NCBI GenBank assembly: GCA_002348585.1
Contig: DEBO01000038.1
Coordinates: forward strand, 28,024 to 40,307
From: Alphaproteobacteria bacterium UBA2954
Lineage (GTDB): Bacteria; Pseudomonadota; Alphaproteobacteria; Puniceispirillales; Puniceispirillaceae
Reading direction: 5' to 3'
Length of the DNA stretch: 12,284 nucleotides
Shown here one piece after another: positions 6,609-12,284 of the stretch. Made by a program: the position numbers and the translations under genes. Under the pieces are notes generated by a model. It was not told the origin of the DNA, made no database searches, and was given only the letters and a program-made list of their open reading frames with translations. The stretch's first letter is position 1. Each line of letters starts with the position of its first letter.

Positions 6609-6927
6609 TTTACTGTTATTATCTATCCACCATTTTGGCCTCAGCGAAAGCTGTCTTAGCCACATCCAGAAGATTCCATCTTGAACCAACAAGAAAGGTG
6701 GAACACCCTGTTGCCCTTTTGCGCCAGTCAAAATGGTCTAATTTATACTTATAGCCAGTATCAATTAGATACGTGCCAATTCTGTGCAGAAAAACAGTAG
6801 CTGTCATCAAAATGCTCACTTTATACCAGAATAAGAACCACCATGTTGCTCAGTCTCCTTGACTGTATTAATGTGCGCAGAAGTCATCTTCTTTAACCTC
6901 TTCAGCCTTTGGTGAACAGTTAAATTT
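6609..6927. other. 319-base divergent gap without a convincing gene
   Basis: This stretch separates the UbiH-like gene (minus) from the DapC-type operon (plus) and must hold both promoters. Contents: a 15-base inverted repeat at 6758-6772, A/T-rich TATAAG and TATAAA hexamers on the minus strand (6748-6753 and 6742-6747) without a matching -35, and on the plus strand a weak CTGTCA-16-TATACC. Two minus-strand frames are open here, the extension of the UbiH-like frame and a 66-codon frame ending at 6619, but neither has recognisable protein character. Nothing here reaches the level of a firm promoter call. Confidence 0.5.
6758..6772. repeat. Short inverted repeat, possible operator
   Basis: GTATC and GATAC form perfect 5-base arms around a 5-base A/T centre. 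It lies beside the A/T-rich hexamers that are the best -10 candidates upstream of the UbiH-like gene. The size and symmetry would suit a dimeric regulator, but a match this short can occur by chance. Confidence 0.3.
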
Positions 6928-8145
6928 ATGCTTAACCCTGATTTTTCAATTTTTAATGATAATATGTTCGCTCAGGTCAGGCAGATACTGAATGGTGTAA
7001 CTGTTCATACCAATGAAGAGCTTATTGATGTGACTGTGGGTGAACCCAGAATGCCGCCACCAGACTGGCTTGTTGACCAGCTGATGGCTGAATCAAAAAA
7101 CTGGCAAGCCTATCCAAAAGCTTTTGCTGATCAAGCTTTTTTGGATGATTTATATGTTTATTGCCAGAGCCGTTTTCCTGATATAGCTGGCCAGTTTGAC
7201 ATGGACGACCATGTTGTTCCTGTTCCGGGCACGCGCGAGCCGCTTCATCTTCTTGGCTATTGTGTGCGAGGGGCTAAACAGGACAGCATAGCCTTGGTCA
7301 CGAATCCATTCTATCACGCCTGGCGGGCCGGTGCATTGATGGCTGGAGGAGAGATTGTCTACATAAATGCGGCTGCTGAAGATGATTTTTTGCCCAATTT
7401 AGCCAGTCTGGGCAAAGATGTTCTGGCCCGTTGTAACATTCTTTATTTATGCAGCCCGTCAAACCCGCATGGCAAAATTGCCTCTGCTGATTATATCGCC
7501 CATGCCCTTCAGCTTGCCCGCCAGTTTGATTTTCTTCTTGTTGTTGATGAATGTTATATTGATATCTGGCGCCAGACCTGTCCAGTAAGCGCGCTGGAAG
7601 TGGCAATAAAAATAGCTTCCGCTGGTCAGCTGCAGGAAGGTTCTGACCCCTTTTCCCATTTGATCGTTCTGAACTCACTTTCCAAACGGTCAAATGCAGC
7701 GGGTTTGCGGGTGGGATTTCTGTGTGGTGACCGATCTCTTATTTCAGCCTACAAGCAGATTGTGGCAAATGGGGCAGCGCTGGTGCAGACGCCGCTGCTC
7801 AGGGTCGCAGGCGCACTCTACCGGGATGATGAACATAATCAGTTAATCCGCCAGCATTACACCACTTCGTTTAATCTGCTGGCAGATCATCTGCCTGTTA
7901 TCATTCCAGAAGGTGGCTTCTTCTTATGGTATGATGTGCCGGAAGCCTTTCAGGGCGATGATGTGGCCTGCGCCCTACATCTGTACGCTCATTGGGGGGT
8001 GAAGACTGTGCCGGGGTCAGTAATGGCACAGCAGACAGAAGCAGGAAATCCCGCGGCCGGATATCTTCGTCTCGCAATTGTTCATGATCATGATGTGATC
8101 AGCAAATTGGGGATACGGCTGGCTGGTTTTGAGAAAAGCCTATGA
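6928..8145 (+). CDS. dapC: Class I/II aminotransferase, succinyldiaminopimelate aminotransferase (DapC) type
   Basis: 405 residues of fold-type I PLP aminotransferase. Visible: DVTVGEPRMPPPDW (about 34-47), the N-terminal substrate loop; PVPGTREPL (98-106); NPFYHAW at about 126-132; SPSNPHG with N179; VDECYIDIW (about 207-214) with the PLP-pyridine aspartate; and the Schiff-base lysine K253 in LNSLSKRSNAAGLRVGF. SLSKRSN and GLR-x-GF are typical of the DapC branch, which makes N-succinyl-LL-diaminopimelate from the 2-amino-6-keto precursor and glutamate, for lysine and peptidoglycan. Substrate assignment is by subgroup likeness, so another amino-acid substrate is possible. The ATG at 6928 has GGTGA about 12 bases upstream. 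Its stop overlaps the ftsK start (ATGA), so the two are translationally coupled. Confidence 0.83.
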   Translation: MLNPDFSIFNDNMFAQVRQILNGVTVHTNEELIDVTVGEPRMPPPDWLVDQLMAESKNWQAYPKAFADQAFLDDLYVYCQSRFPDIAGQFDMDDHVVPVPGTREPLHLLGYCVRGAKQDSIALVTNPFYHAWRAGALMAGGEIVYINAAAEDDFLPNLASLGKDVLARCNILYLCSPSNPHGKIASADYIAHALQLARQFDFLLVVDECYIDIWRQTCPVSALEVAIKIASAGQLQEGSDPFSHLIVLNSLSKRSNAAGLRVGFLCGDRSLISAYKQIVANGAALVQTPLLRVAGALYRDDEHNQLIRQHYTTSFNLLADHLPVIIPEGGFFLWYDVPEAFQGDDVACALHLYAHWGVKTVPGSVMAQQTEAGNPAAGYLRLAIVHDHDVISKLGIRLAGFEKSL

Positions 8146-10493
8146 GTGATACTGAAGACAAACCGTCCCTAATGTCCGCTAGTCTGCGGTCTTTCCTCTG
8201 GCAACGGATTGTAGAATTACTGGGCTTTGCTATCTGCATGGTCTCGCTTTGTTTGCTGCTGGTTCTGATCACAGCTAACGAAAATGACCCCTCATTCAAC
8301 ACGGCTTCTGCACAAGAGATACAGAATTGGTTTGGTTCGGCAGGCGCACATGCATCTGCTGGACTGTATCAGATGTTTGGGTTACCTGCTTTTTGCTTTA
8401 GTTTGGCGCCCTTAATCTGGGGGTTGCGCCTCATCACGGACAAGCGTTTGCACAGGTGGAAATGGCGTCTGCCTGTGCTGTTCATCTCTGTCCTACTGCT
8501 CAGCATGGCTGCATGTAGTGTGTTTGATACTACGGTAACAGACCCGCGCGGCGGACTGGTGGGGCGCTACTTGGTTGCGGCTATGATACCTCTGTTAGCT
8601 GACATGAATTTGCCAGACAGCCTGTCAGTTCGCCAGTTTATCGGCAGCATATCAGCGATTCTTGGGACGGCTGCTTTTCTCTGGGCTTCTGCGCTATCAC
8701 AACGGCACTGGACAGGGCTTGTTGTTGTGCCGCGCTTTTTGAGGATGATTAGCCAGCGCGTTAAAGATGGTCTGCGCCGTCGGGCAGAAAAAAAGGCAGA
8801 AGCCCAGCAGTTTAATCCAAAACCAAAACGGCAAAAGACAACATCAAAGGCAGATAAAAAAGCAAGACGGGAACCTGTTTTAATGCAGACCGGCCAATCA
8901 GAGGCAATAACAGATAAAGCTGCCGCTGCTTCTGCTGGAGCAGCGAAGAAAGTGCAGTCCAGTTTTAATTTTGAAGGTAATGACATATTTAAACTACCCC
9001 CTTTGAAATTGCTGAAGCCCCCTTCAAAAACAAAAGCAGGCGCGGCGCGGGATGTCCTGGAACAGAATGCTCAACAGCTGAAACAGGTGTTAAGTGATTT
9101 TCGGATTCAAGGTGAAATTGAGGATGTCCGTGACGGGCCTGTTGTAACTCGTTATGGGTTGAACCCTGCGCCGGGTACGAAATCACAACGGGTGATCGCT
9201 TTAGCTGATGATATTGCCCGGTCAATGGCTGCACTTGCAGTACGCGTGGCTGTAGTTCCGGGACAGAATGTAATTGGCATTGAATTGCCTAATCAGGATC
9301 GGGAAACCGTGTTATTGCGTCATATTTTTGATCATCCGGACTGGCTGGCGGATCAAGGAAATTTGCCGCTAGCGCTGGGCAAGGATATTGCTGGAGGCCC
9401 GATCATCGCTGATCTGGCCCGTATGCCCCACCTTCTGGTGGCTGGGACAACAGGTTCAGGAAAATCTGTTGGTATCAACGGTATGATTTTATCACTTCTT
9501 TATCGCTACACACCTGATGAATGCCGCTTGATCATGATTGACCCCAAAATGCTGGAACTGTCGGTTTATGACGGGATCCCACACCTTCTGACCCCTGTTG
9601 TGACGGATCCGTCAAAGGCGATTATGGCACTAAAGTGGGCTGTACGGGAAATGGAGAGCCGCTATCGGAATATGGCCAAAATGGGTGTTCGAAATATTGA
9701 TGGCTACAATGAACGTCTTGCAGAAGCGCGAAGCAAAGGGGAAGTTATGACCCGGCGGGTGCAGACAGGTTTTGATTTGGAAACGGGCCGCCCTGTTTTT
9801 GAGGAAGATGTTTTTGATCTGGCTCCACTGCCATTTATTGTTGTGGTGATTGATGAAGTAGCCGATCTTATGATGGTAGCAGGTAAGGAAATTGAATCAG
9901 CGGTGCAACGTCTAGCACAGATGGCCAGAGCCGCGGGCATACATGTCATAATGGCTACGCAGCGGCCGTCTGTTGATGTGATCACAGGCACGATCAAAGC
10001 GAATTTTCCAACTCGTATTTCCTTTCAGGTGACCTCACGCATCGACAGCCGGACGATTTTAGGTGAACAAGGGGCTGAACAGCTTCTCGGGAGGGGTGAT
10101 ATGCTGTTTATGGAAGGTGGCGGGCGTGTTGTACGTATACATGGGCCTTTTGTTGATGACCGAGAGGTTGAAGAAGTTGCTAACTTCCTGCGCCAGCAGG
10201 GTGAGCCTGATTACAATGAGAGCGTAACTGAAGAAAATGAAACTGGCATTGTTGAGCAGTCTTCGGCAGGGTCACCCGGCCTGCAGCCGGCAACTGGGAA
10301 CAGTCTGTATGATGAGGCGGTGGCCCTTGTCGTTAGAGAACAGAAGGCGTCAACCAGTTTTGTGCAGCGCCATTTAAAAATTGGTTATAACCGGGCAGCA
10401 ACTTTGGTAGAGGAAATGGAATCGGCAGGTATCATCAGCGCAGCAAACCATGTAGGCAAGAGAGAGGTACTTATTCAAAATGAGGATATTTAG
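8142..10493 (+). CDS. ftsK: DNA translocase FtsK
   Basis: 783 residues, normal for alphaproteobacteria and much shorter than E. coli FtsK because the linker is short. Residues about 20-190 hold four hydrophobic segments (about 25-45, 75-96, 108-126, 165-185) that anchor it at the septum. A basic, Ala/Gln/Lys-rich linker runs from about 200 to 275. The RecA-like hexameric motor follows: Walker A GTTGSGKS (435-442, K441), Walker B IVVVIDE (D571-E572), and TQRPSVDVITG (about 606-616). The C-terminal gamma winged helix (about 720-780, YDEAVALVV to NHVGKREVLI) reads chromosome-orienting KOPS sites and activates XerCD at dif. FtsK clears and orients chromosome termini during division. It is the second gene of a tightly coupled operon, with a 4-base overlap at the start and a 14-base overlap with lolA at the end. 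Confidence 0.98.
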   Translation: MSDTEDKPSLMSASLRSFLWQRIVELLGFAICMVSLCLLLVLITANENDPSFNTASAQEIQNWFGSAGAHASAGLYQMFGLPAFCFSLAPLIWGLRLITDKRLHRWKWRLPVLFISVLLLSMAACSVFDTTVTDPRGGLVGRYLVAAMIPLLADMNLPDSLSVRQFIGSISAILGTAAFLWASALSQRHWTGLVVVPRFLRMISQRVKDGLRRRAEKKAEAQQFNPKPKRQKTTSKADKKARREPVLMQTGQSEAITDKAAAASAGAAKKVQSSFNFEGNDIFKLPPLKLLKPPSKTKAGAARDVLEQNAQQLKQVLSDFRIQGEIEDVRDGPVVTRYGLNPAPGTKSQRVIALADDIARSMAALAVRVAVVPGQNVIGIELPNQDRETVLLRHIFDHPDWLADQGNLPLALGKDIAGGPIIADLARMPHLLVAGTTGSGKSVGINGMILSLLYRYTPDECRLIMIDPKMLELSVYDGIPHLLTPVVTDPSKAIMALKWAVREMESRYRNMAKMGVRNIDGYNERLAEARSKGEVMTRRVQTGFDLETGRPVFEEDVFDLAPLPFIVVVIDEVADLMMVAGKEIESAVQRLAQMARAAGIHVIMATQRPSVDVITGTIKANFPTRISFQVTSRIDSRTILGEQGAEQLLGRGDMLFMEGGGRVVRIHGPFVDDREVEEVANFLRQQGEPDYNESVTEENETGIVEQSSAGSPGLQPATGNSLYDEAVALVVREQKASTSFVQRHLKIGYNRAATLVEEMESAGIISAANHVGKREVLIQNEDI

Positions 10494-11097
10494 GATTTTA
10501 TCTGTATCTCTGAAAATTGCGCTGGCAGCCGGTCTTATAAGTTTTGCTCTACCTGCCCAGCTGGTGGCACAGTCTGCCGATGAAACAAAGCTGATTGCCC
10601 GTGCTGAACAGGCTATCTCCGACCTGATAACATTGAAAGCGACGTTCATTCAAGTCTCCTCAGATGGCAGCCTGGGTGAAGGCCGTGTCTATTTCCGCCG
10701 CCCTCATCAATTGCGGCTTGATTATGAAAATCCGGCGACCCTGTCAATTGTGACCAGCCGAATCTGGGTTTATGTAGACGACAAGATTGATAAATTTGTC
10801 CAAGCCCTCCCAGTATCAGAAACCCCATTTTTTCCACTTTTATCAGAAACCATTAGTTTTCGATCACAGGATGTGAAAACCTCTGCCAATCTTGAGGATG
10901 GCATTGTATCCGTCCAGCTGGATAAAGAAACTGGTGAAGGGGCTGGCAGTCTGCTGCTTGAATTTGACGCCAGCTCCTGGCAACTTCGCCGTTGGGTGAT
11001 CACAGATGCACTGGGTATAACAACAACCGTGACTTTGCAGAATCCTATCTATGGGGAAAAACTGGACAATCGTTTGTTCGGCGTGCCGTCATATTAG
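10480..11097 (+). CDS. lolA: Outer-membrane lipoprotein carrier protein LolA
   Basis: 205 residues with a clear Sec signal peptide: MRIFRILSVSLK, a hydrophobic stretch to about residue 24, and probable cleavage after A30. The mature part matches alphaproteobacterial LolA: TLKATFIQVSSDG at about 51-63, GRVYFRRPHQLRLDYENP (about 68-85), WVYVDDK, and at the end RRWVITDALGITTTVTL followed by DNRLFGVP. LolA receives lipoproteins released by the LolCDE transporter and carries them across the periplasm to the outer membrane. The ATG lies 14 bases inside the ftsK end. AGAGAGG (10461-10467) lies 12 bases upstream, a usable but long-spaced ribosome site. Position directly after ftsK is common in alphaproteobacteria. 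No plus-strand terminator is seen after it before the convergent thioesterase, 25 bases away. Confidence 0.93.
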   Translation: MRIFRILSVSLKIALAAGLISFALPAQLVAQSADETKLIARAEQAISDLITLKATFIQVSSDGSLGEGRVYFRRPHQLRLDYENPATLSIVTSRIWVYVDDKIDKFVQALPVSETPFFPLLSETISFRSQDVKTSANLEDGIVSVQLDKETGEGAGSLLLEFDASSWQLRRWVITDALGITTTVTLQNPIYGEKLDNRLFGVPSY

Positions 11098-11103
11098 AAT
11101 TAG

Positions 11104-11145
11104 AAAAAATATGACCTTTCCCTCAGGCCATGATCCTCTGGAAAG
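11104..11145 (-). terminator. Probable intrinsic terminator of the thioesterase gene
   Basis: On the minus strand CTTTCC (11140-11145) pairs with GGAAAG (11116-11121). A further AGG/TCC pairing inside, across a small internal loop, closes on a 7-base loop. Six consecutive T residues follow (11104-11109), starting six bases past the stem. The hairpin overlaps the last codons and stop of the thioesterase. The stem is modest and the T-run slightly distant, so the call is moderate. Confidence 0.42.
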
Positions 11146-11557
11146 CTGCCCGGCTGACCTCATCAATCGGCACCGGCTTACGGCTGGCTTTATCCACCAG
11201 AACATGAACAAAATGACCAGCAGCGGCAGCTTGTGTTTCGCCCTCTTTGAAAAGGCCGGTCTCATAAGTCACTGATGAGGTGCCCAGACGGATGATACGC
11301 AGACCAACGGCCAGCTCGTCCGGGTAGGCCAGCTCAGCAAAATAAGAACAGCCTGTTTCCACCACAAGATAAACGCTCTCACCGTTGCGAAAATCTAACA
11401 GATTATGGTCCAGTAAAAAAATGTTTACCGCCGAGTCAAAGAGCTTGTAATGCACCGTATTATTCAAATGGCCATAGATATCATTATCATCCCATCGAGT
11501 GTTAGCCTGCCAGAAATGGGCAAAATCGATGAGGTTGGGGGGCTTTTTTCTGGACAT
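11123..11557 (-). CDS. 4HBT hotdog-fold acyl-CoA thioesterase (YbgC-like)
   Basis: 144 residues, a single hotdog domain of normal length. Visible: the active-site segment TRWDDNDIYGHLNNTVHYKLFD (about 20-41), whose D26 aligns with the catalytic aspartate of 4-hydroxybenzoyl-CoA thioesterase. Also seen are VVETGCSYF (about 65-73), LAVGLRIIRLGTSSVTYETGLF (about 82-103) and AGHFVHVLVDKASRKPVPI near the end. It hydrolyses an acyl-CoA; the acyl group cannot be told. Cytoplasmic and probably tetrameric, as in the family. The ATG at 11557 follows a purine-rich AAGAGA ribosome site at 7 bases, itself preceded by a run of ten A. A weak promoter candidate on the minus strand (TTCTCA at 11612-11617, 16-base gap, TCTAAT at 11590-11595) would lie inside the divergent small gene. 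Confidence 0.9.
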   Translation of the reverse strand: MSRKKPPNLIDFAHFWQANTRWDDNDIYGHLNNTVHYKLFDSAVNIFLLDHNLLDFRNGESVYLVVETGCSYFAELAYPDELAVGLRIIRLGTSSVTYETGLFKEGETQAAAAGHFVHVLVDKASRKPVPIDEVSRAAFQRIMA

Positions 11558-11567
11558 ATCAGTTCTC

Positions 11568-11577
11568 TTTTTTTTTT
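11568..11577. repeat. Ten-base homopolymer T/A tract
   Basis: Ten T in a row on the plus strand lie in the 41-base gap between two divergent genes. On the thioesterase message it is a run of ten A just upstream of the ribosome site. Such tracts are prone to slipped-strand length change and could alter spacing or translation efficiency; no hairpin precedes it, so it is not a plus-strand terminator. Confidence 0.6.
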
Positions 11578-11598
11578 AGCCTGTTTAAGATTAGAATT

Positions 11599-11784
11599 AT
11601 GAAAGCAGTAATGAGAACATGTTTAATATTGATAATAGCCCTAGTCTTGGTGTTGAGCATTTATTTTATTGTTCCTCACTTGAAACCAAAAAATGATGCT
11701 TTTGCGACTCAAACGCCCTCATCGAGTGTCTCACCTAGGTTAAAAGGCATTTTTAAAGGCATGGGTGATGGTTTTTCGAGATAG
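11599..11784 (+). CDS. Small single-span membrane protein, hypothetical
   Basis: 61 residues that I do not recognise. After a short basic start (K2, R6), residues 7-26 are almost all Leu, Ile, Val and Phe, a convincing membrane segment. The tail is polar: HLKPKND, a Ser/Thr/Pro stretch at about 40-46 and a basic, glycine-containing end. A short positive N-terminus before the span suggests N-in, tail-out in the periplasm, or an uncleaved signal anchor; no lipobox is present. The ribosome site is weak (AAGATTAG region upstream of 11599). It starts 41 bases from the divergent thioesterase and overlaps a second small membrane ORF. Base composition is more A/T-rich than the genes to the left. It is real if conserved; I cannot test that here. 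Confidence 0.5.
   Translation: MKAVMRTCLILIIALVLVLSIYFIVPHLKPKNDAFATQTPSSSVSPRLKGIFKGMGDGFSR
11755..11759 (+). promoter_or_regulatory. Ribosome binding site of the 33-residue membrane ORF
   Basis: AAAGG lies 8 bases before the ATG at 11768, ideal spacing. It sits inside the coding end of the 61-residue small gene, the arrangement expected for translational coupling. It is the main reason to believe the very short downstream ORF. Confidence 0.45.
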
Positions 11785-11869
11785 GCAAATAACAGTTTCA
11801 ATTATTTTAACCGCATCTTTTCCTTTATTATTGTTTGCCTATGTGATCTGGGCAACAGATATTAATTAG
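11768..11869 (+). CDS. Very small single-span membrane protein, hypothetical (33 residues)
   Basis: A 33-residue ORF in a different frame from the 61-residue gene, overlapping its last 17 bases. It opens MVFRDRQ, followed by a hydrophobic span at about residues 8-29 with one proline (P19) and an aromatic end (Tyr, Trp), then ends in TDIN. Arginines before the span predict the N-terminus in the cytoplasm. A well-placed AAAGG precedes it. I recognise no family; 30-residue single-span proteins are often subunits or regulators of larger membrane complexes. A chance ORF of this size is possible, but the hydrophobic pattern together with the ribosome site argues for a gene. Confidence 0.42.
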   Translation: MVFRDRQITVSIILTASFPLLLFAYVIWATDIN

Positions 11870-11993
11870 GTCTTCTTAATTCGCTCAGTTGTATAATATT
11901 TGATAAAGAATCAAAAATAAAATCTGTTAAACTCATTTCTGTAAATTGTATTCAACTCTTGGGGTAAAACAAAAATATAGAAGTTCGGATCAG

Positions 11994-12284
11994 CTAGCTA
12001 AAAGATAATAATATTTCAGGTTTTCTCGGATCATTTGGTGCATCGAGTTTGTGAGGTAGGGACGTCTCCCTAGGTGAACTTGCACAATTTCGACTGAAAG
12101 TTAATTCAAGCACCAGAGGAATCCCGGAAGTTGTAACAGGTGAGCTGTTATTTGCATGCACATGTATTAGAGTTAAGCTAAGCTTTTTGATGAAATAATT
12201 AATTTTATCAAGATGCAAATCTACGTCGTGAAATTCGATGGCTAGACCACAAATTTTTTCTTGATTTTGAATAATTGCCTCTAA
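11994..12284 (-). CDS. FkbM-family methyltransferase, C-terminal part only, cut by the window edge
   Basis: The minus-strand frame is open from the right edge to the TAG at 11994, giving 96 visible residues; the start lies outside the window. The visible part matches the C-terminus of FkbM-type methyltransferase domains: GLAIEFHDVDLHLDKI at visible residues 13-28, LTLIHVHANN (37-46) in the place of the family's HxHxNN motif, and IPLVLELTFS (55-64). A polar tail of about 30 residues follows. FkbM enzymes transfer a methyl group from SAM to a hydroxyl of a sugar or polyketide, and bacterial copies are frequent in surface-polysaccharide loci. The SAM-binding half is not visible, so activity cannot be judged. 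A TTG at 12218 is an internal codon, not the start. Family assignment rests on the C-terminal motifs alone. Confidence 0.72.
   Translation of the reverse strand, partial: LEAIIQNQEKICGLAIEFHDVDLHLDKINYFIKKLSLTLIHVHANNSSPVTTSGIPLVLELTFSRNCASSPRETSLPHKLDAPNDPRKPEILLSFS

Noticed and set aside
6619..6819. 66-codon minus-strand frame (GTG start) ending just before the UbiH-like start
   Set aside because: No recognisable motif or good ribosome site, and it overlaps the open extension of the UbiH-like frame. It is kept only as part of the unexplained region.
6871..6915. 14-codon leader-peptide-like ORF just before the DapC-type gene
   Set aside because: No Shine-Dalgarno, no run of lysine or other regulatory codons, and no terminator hairpin between it and 6928, so attenuation is not supported.
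1..12284. CRISPR arrays, insertion sequences, phage genes, toxin-antitoxin or defence systems
   Set aside because: No regularly spaced repeats, transposase or integrase motifs, or defence-type domains were found in any frame I examined.

Overview
The window reads as chromosomal DNA from an alphaproteobacterium of moderate GC content. The evidence is a LolA gene starting inside the end of a short (783-residue) FtsK gene, a DapC-type aminotransferase directly upstream of it, a Trm112/UPF0434 protein with the alphaproteobacterial sequence style, a DUF971 protein and a UbiH-family hydroxylase. A marine SAR116-like (Puniceispirillales) source would fit, but that is an inference from protein style and not something the sequence proves.

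Layout. The left edge (1-23, minus) cuts through a tRNA gene, probably tRNA-Gly, with a strong extended -10 promoter. Next come two minus-strand genes, a Gfo/Idh/MocA oxidoreductase (upstream) and a DegT-family aminotransferase (downstream). Together they look like the two enzymes that convert UDP-GlcNAc to its 3-amino derivative. A divergent promoter region of about 210 bases separates them from a plus-strand run: a ProXp-ala/YbaK deacylase (TTG start), a thioredoxin-TPR chaperedoxin (CnoX type), a stand-alone LON N-terminal domain protein, a Trm112-like protein and a DUF971 protein. The last three are tightly packed, overlapping or separated by 16 bases. A UbiH-family FAD hydroxylase lies convergently on the minus strand.

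After a 319-base divergent gap without a convincing gene comes a compact plus-strand operon: DapC-type aminotransferase, ftsK (4-base overlap) and lolA (14-base overlap). It joins cell-wall precursor supply, chromosome segregation at the septum and lipoprotein transport. A minus-strand 4HBT acyl-CoA thioesterase follows, with a likely intrinsic terminator at its 3' end.

The last 700 bases are visibly more A/T-rich. They hold two overlapping small genes for single-span membrane proteins (61 and 33 residues, the second preceded by a good Shine-Dalgarno sequence) and, cut by the right edge, the C-terminal part of an FkbM-type methyltransferase on the minus strand. Both ends of the window therefore touch probable surface-glycan functions.

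Most of the window is ordinary housekeeping content. I found no CRISPR array, insertion sequence, phage gene or toxin-antitoxin pair. The points most worth a second look are the nucleotide-sugar pair, the overlapping small membrane genes, the altered FAD-binding glycine motif with uncertain start in the UbiH-like protein, and the truncated FkbM-type gene.
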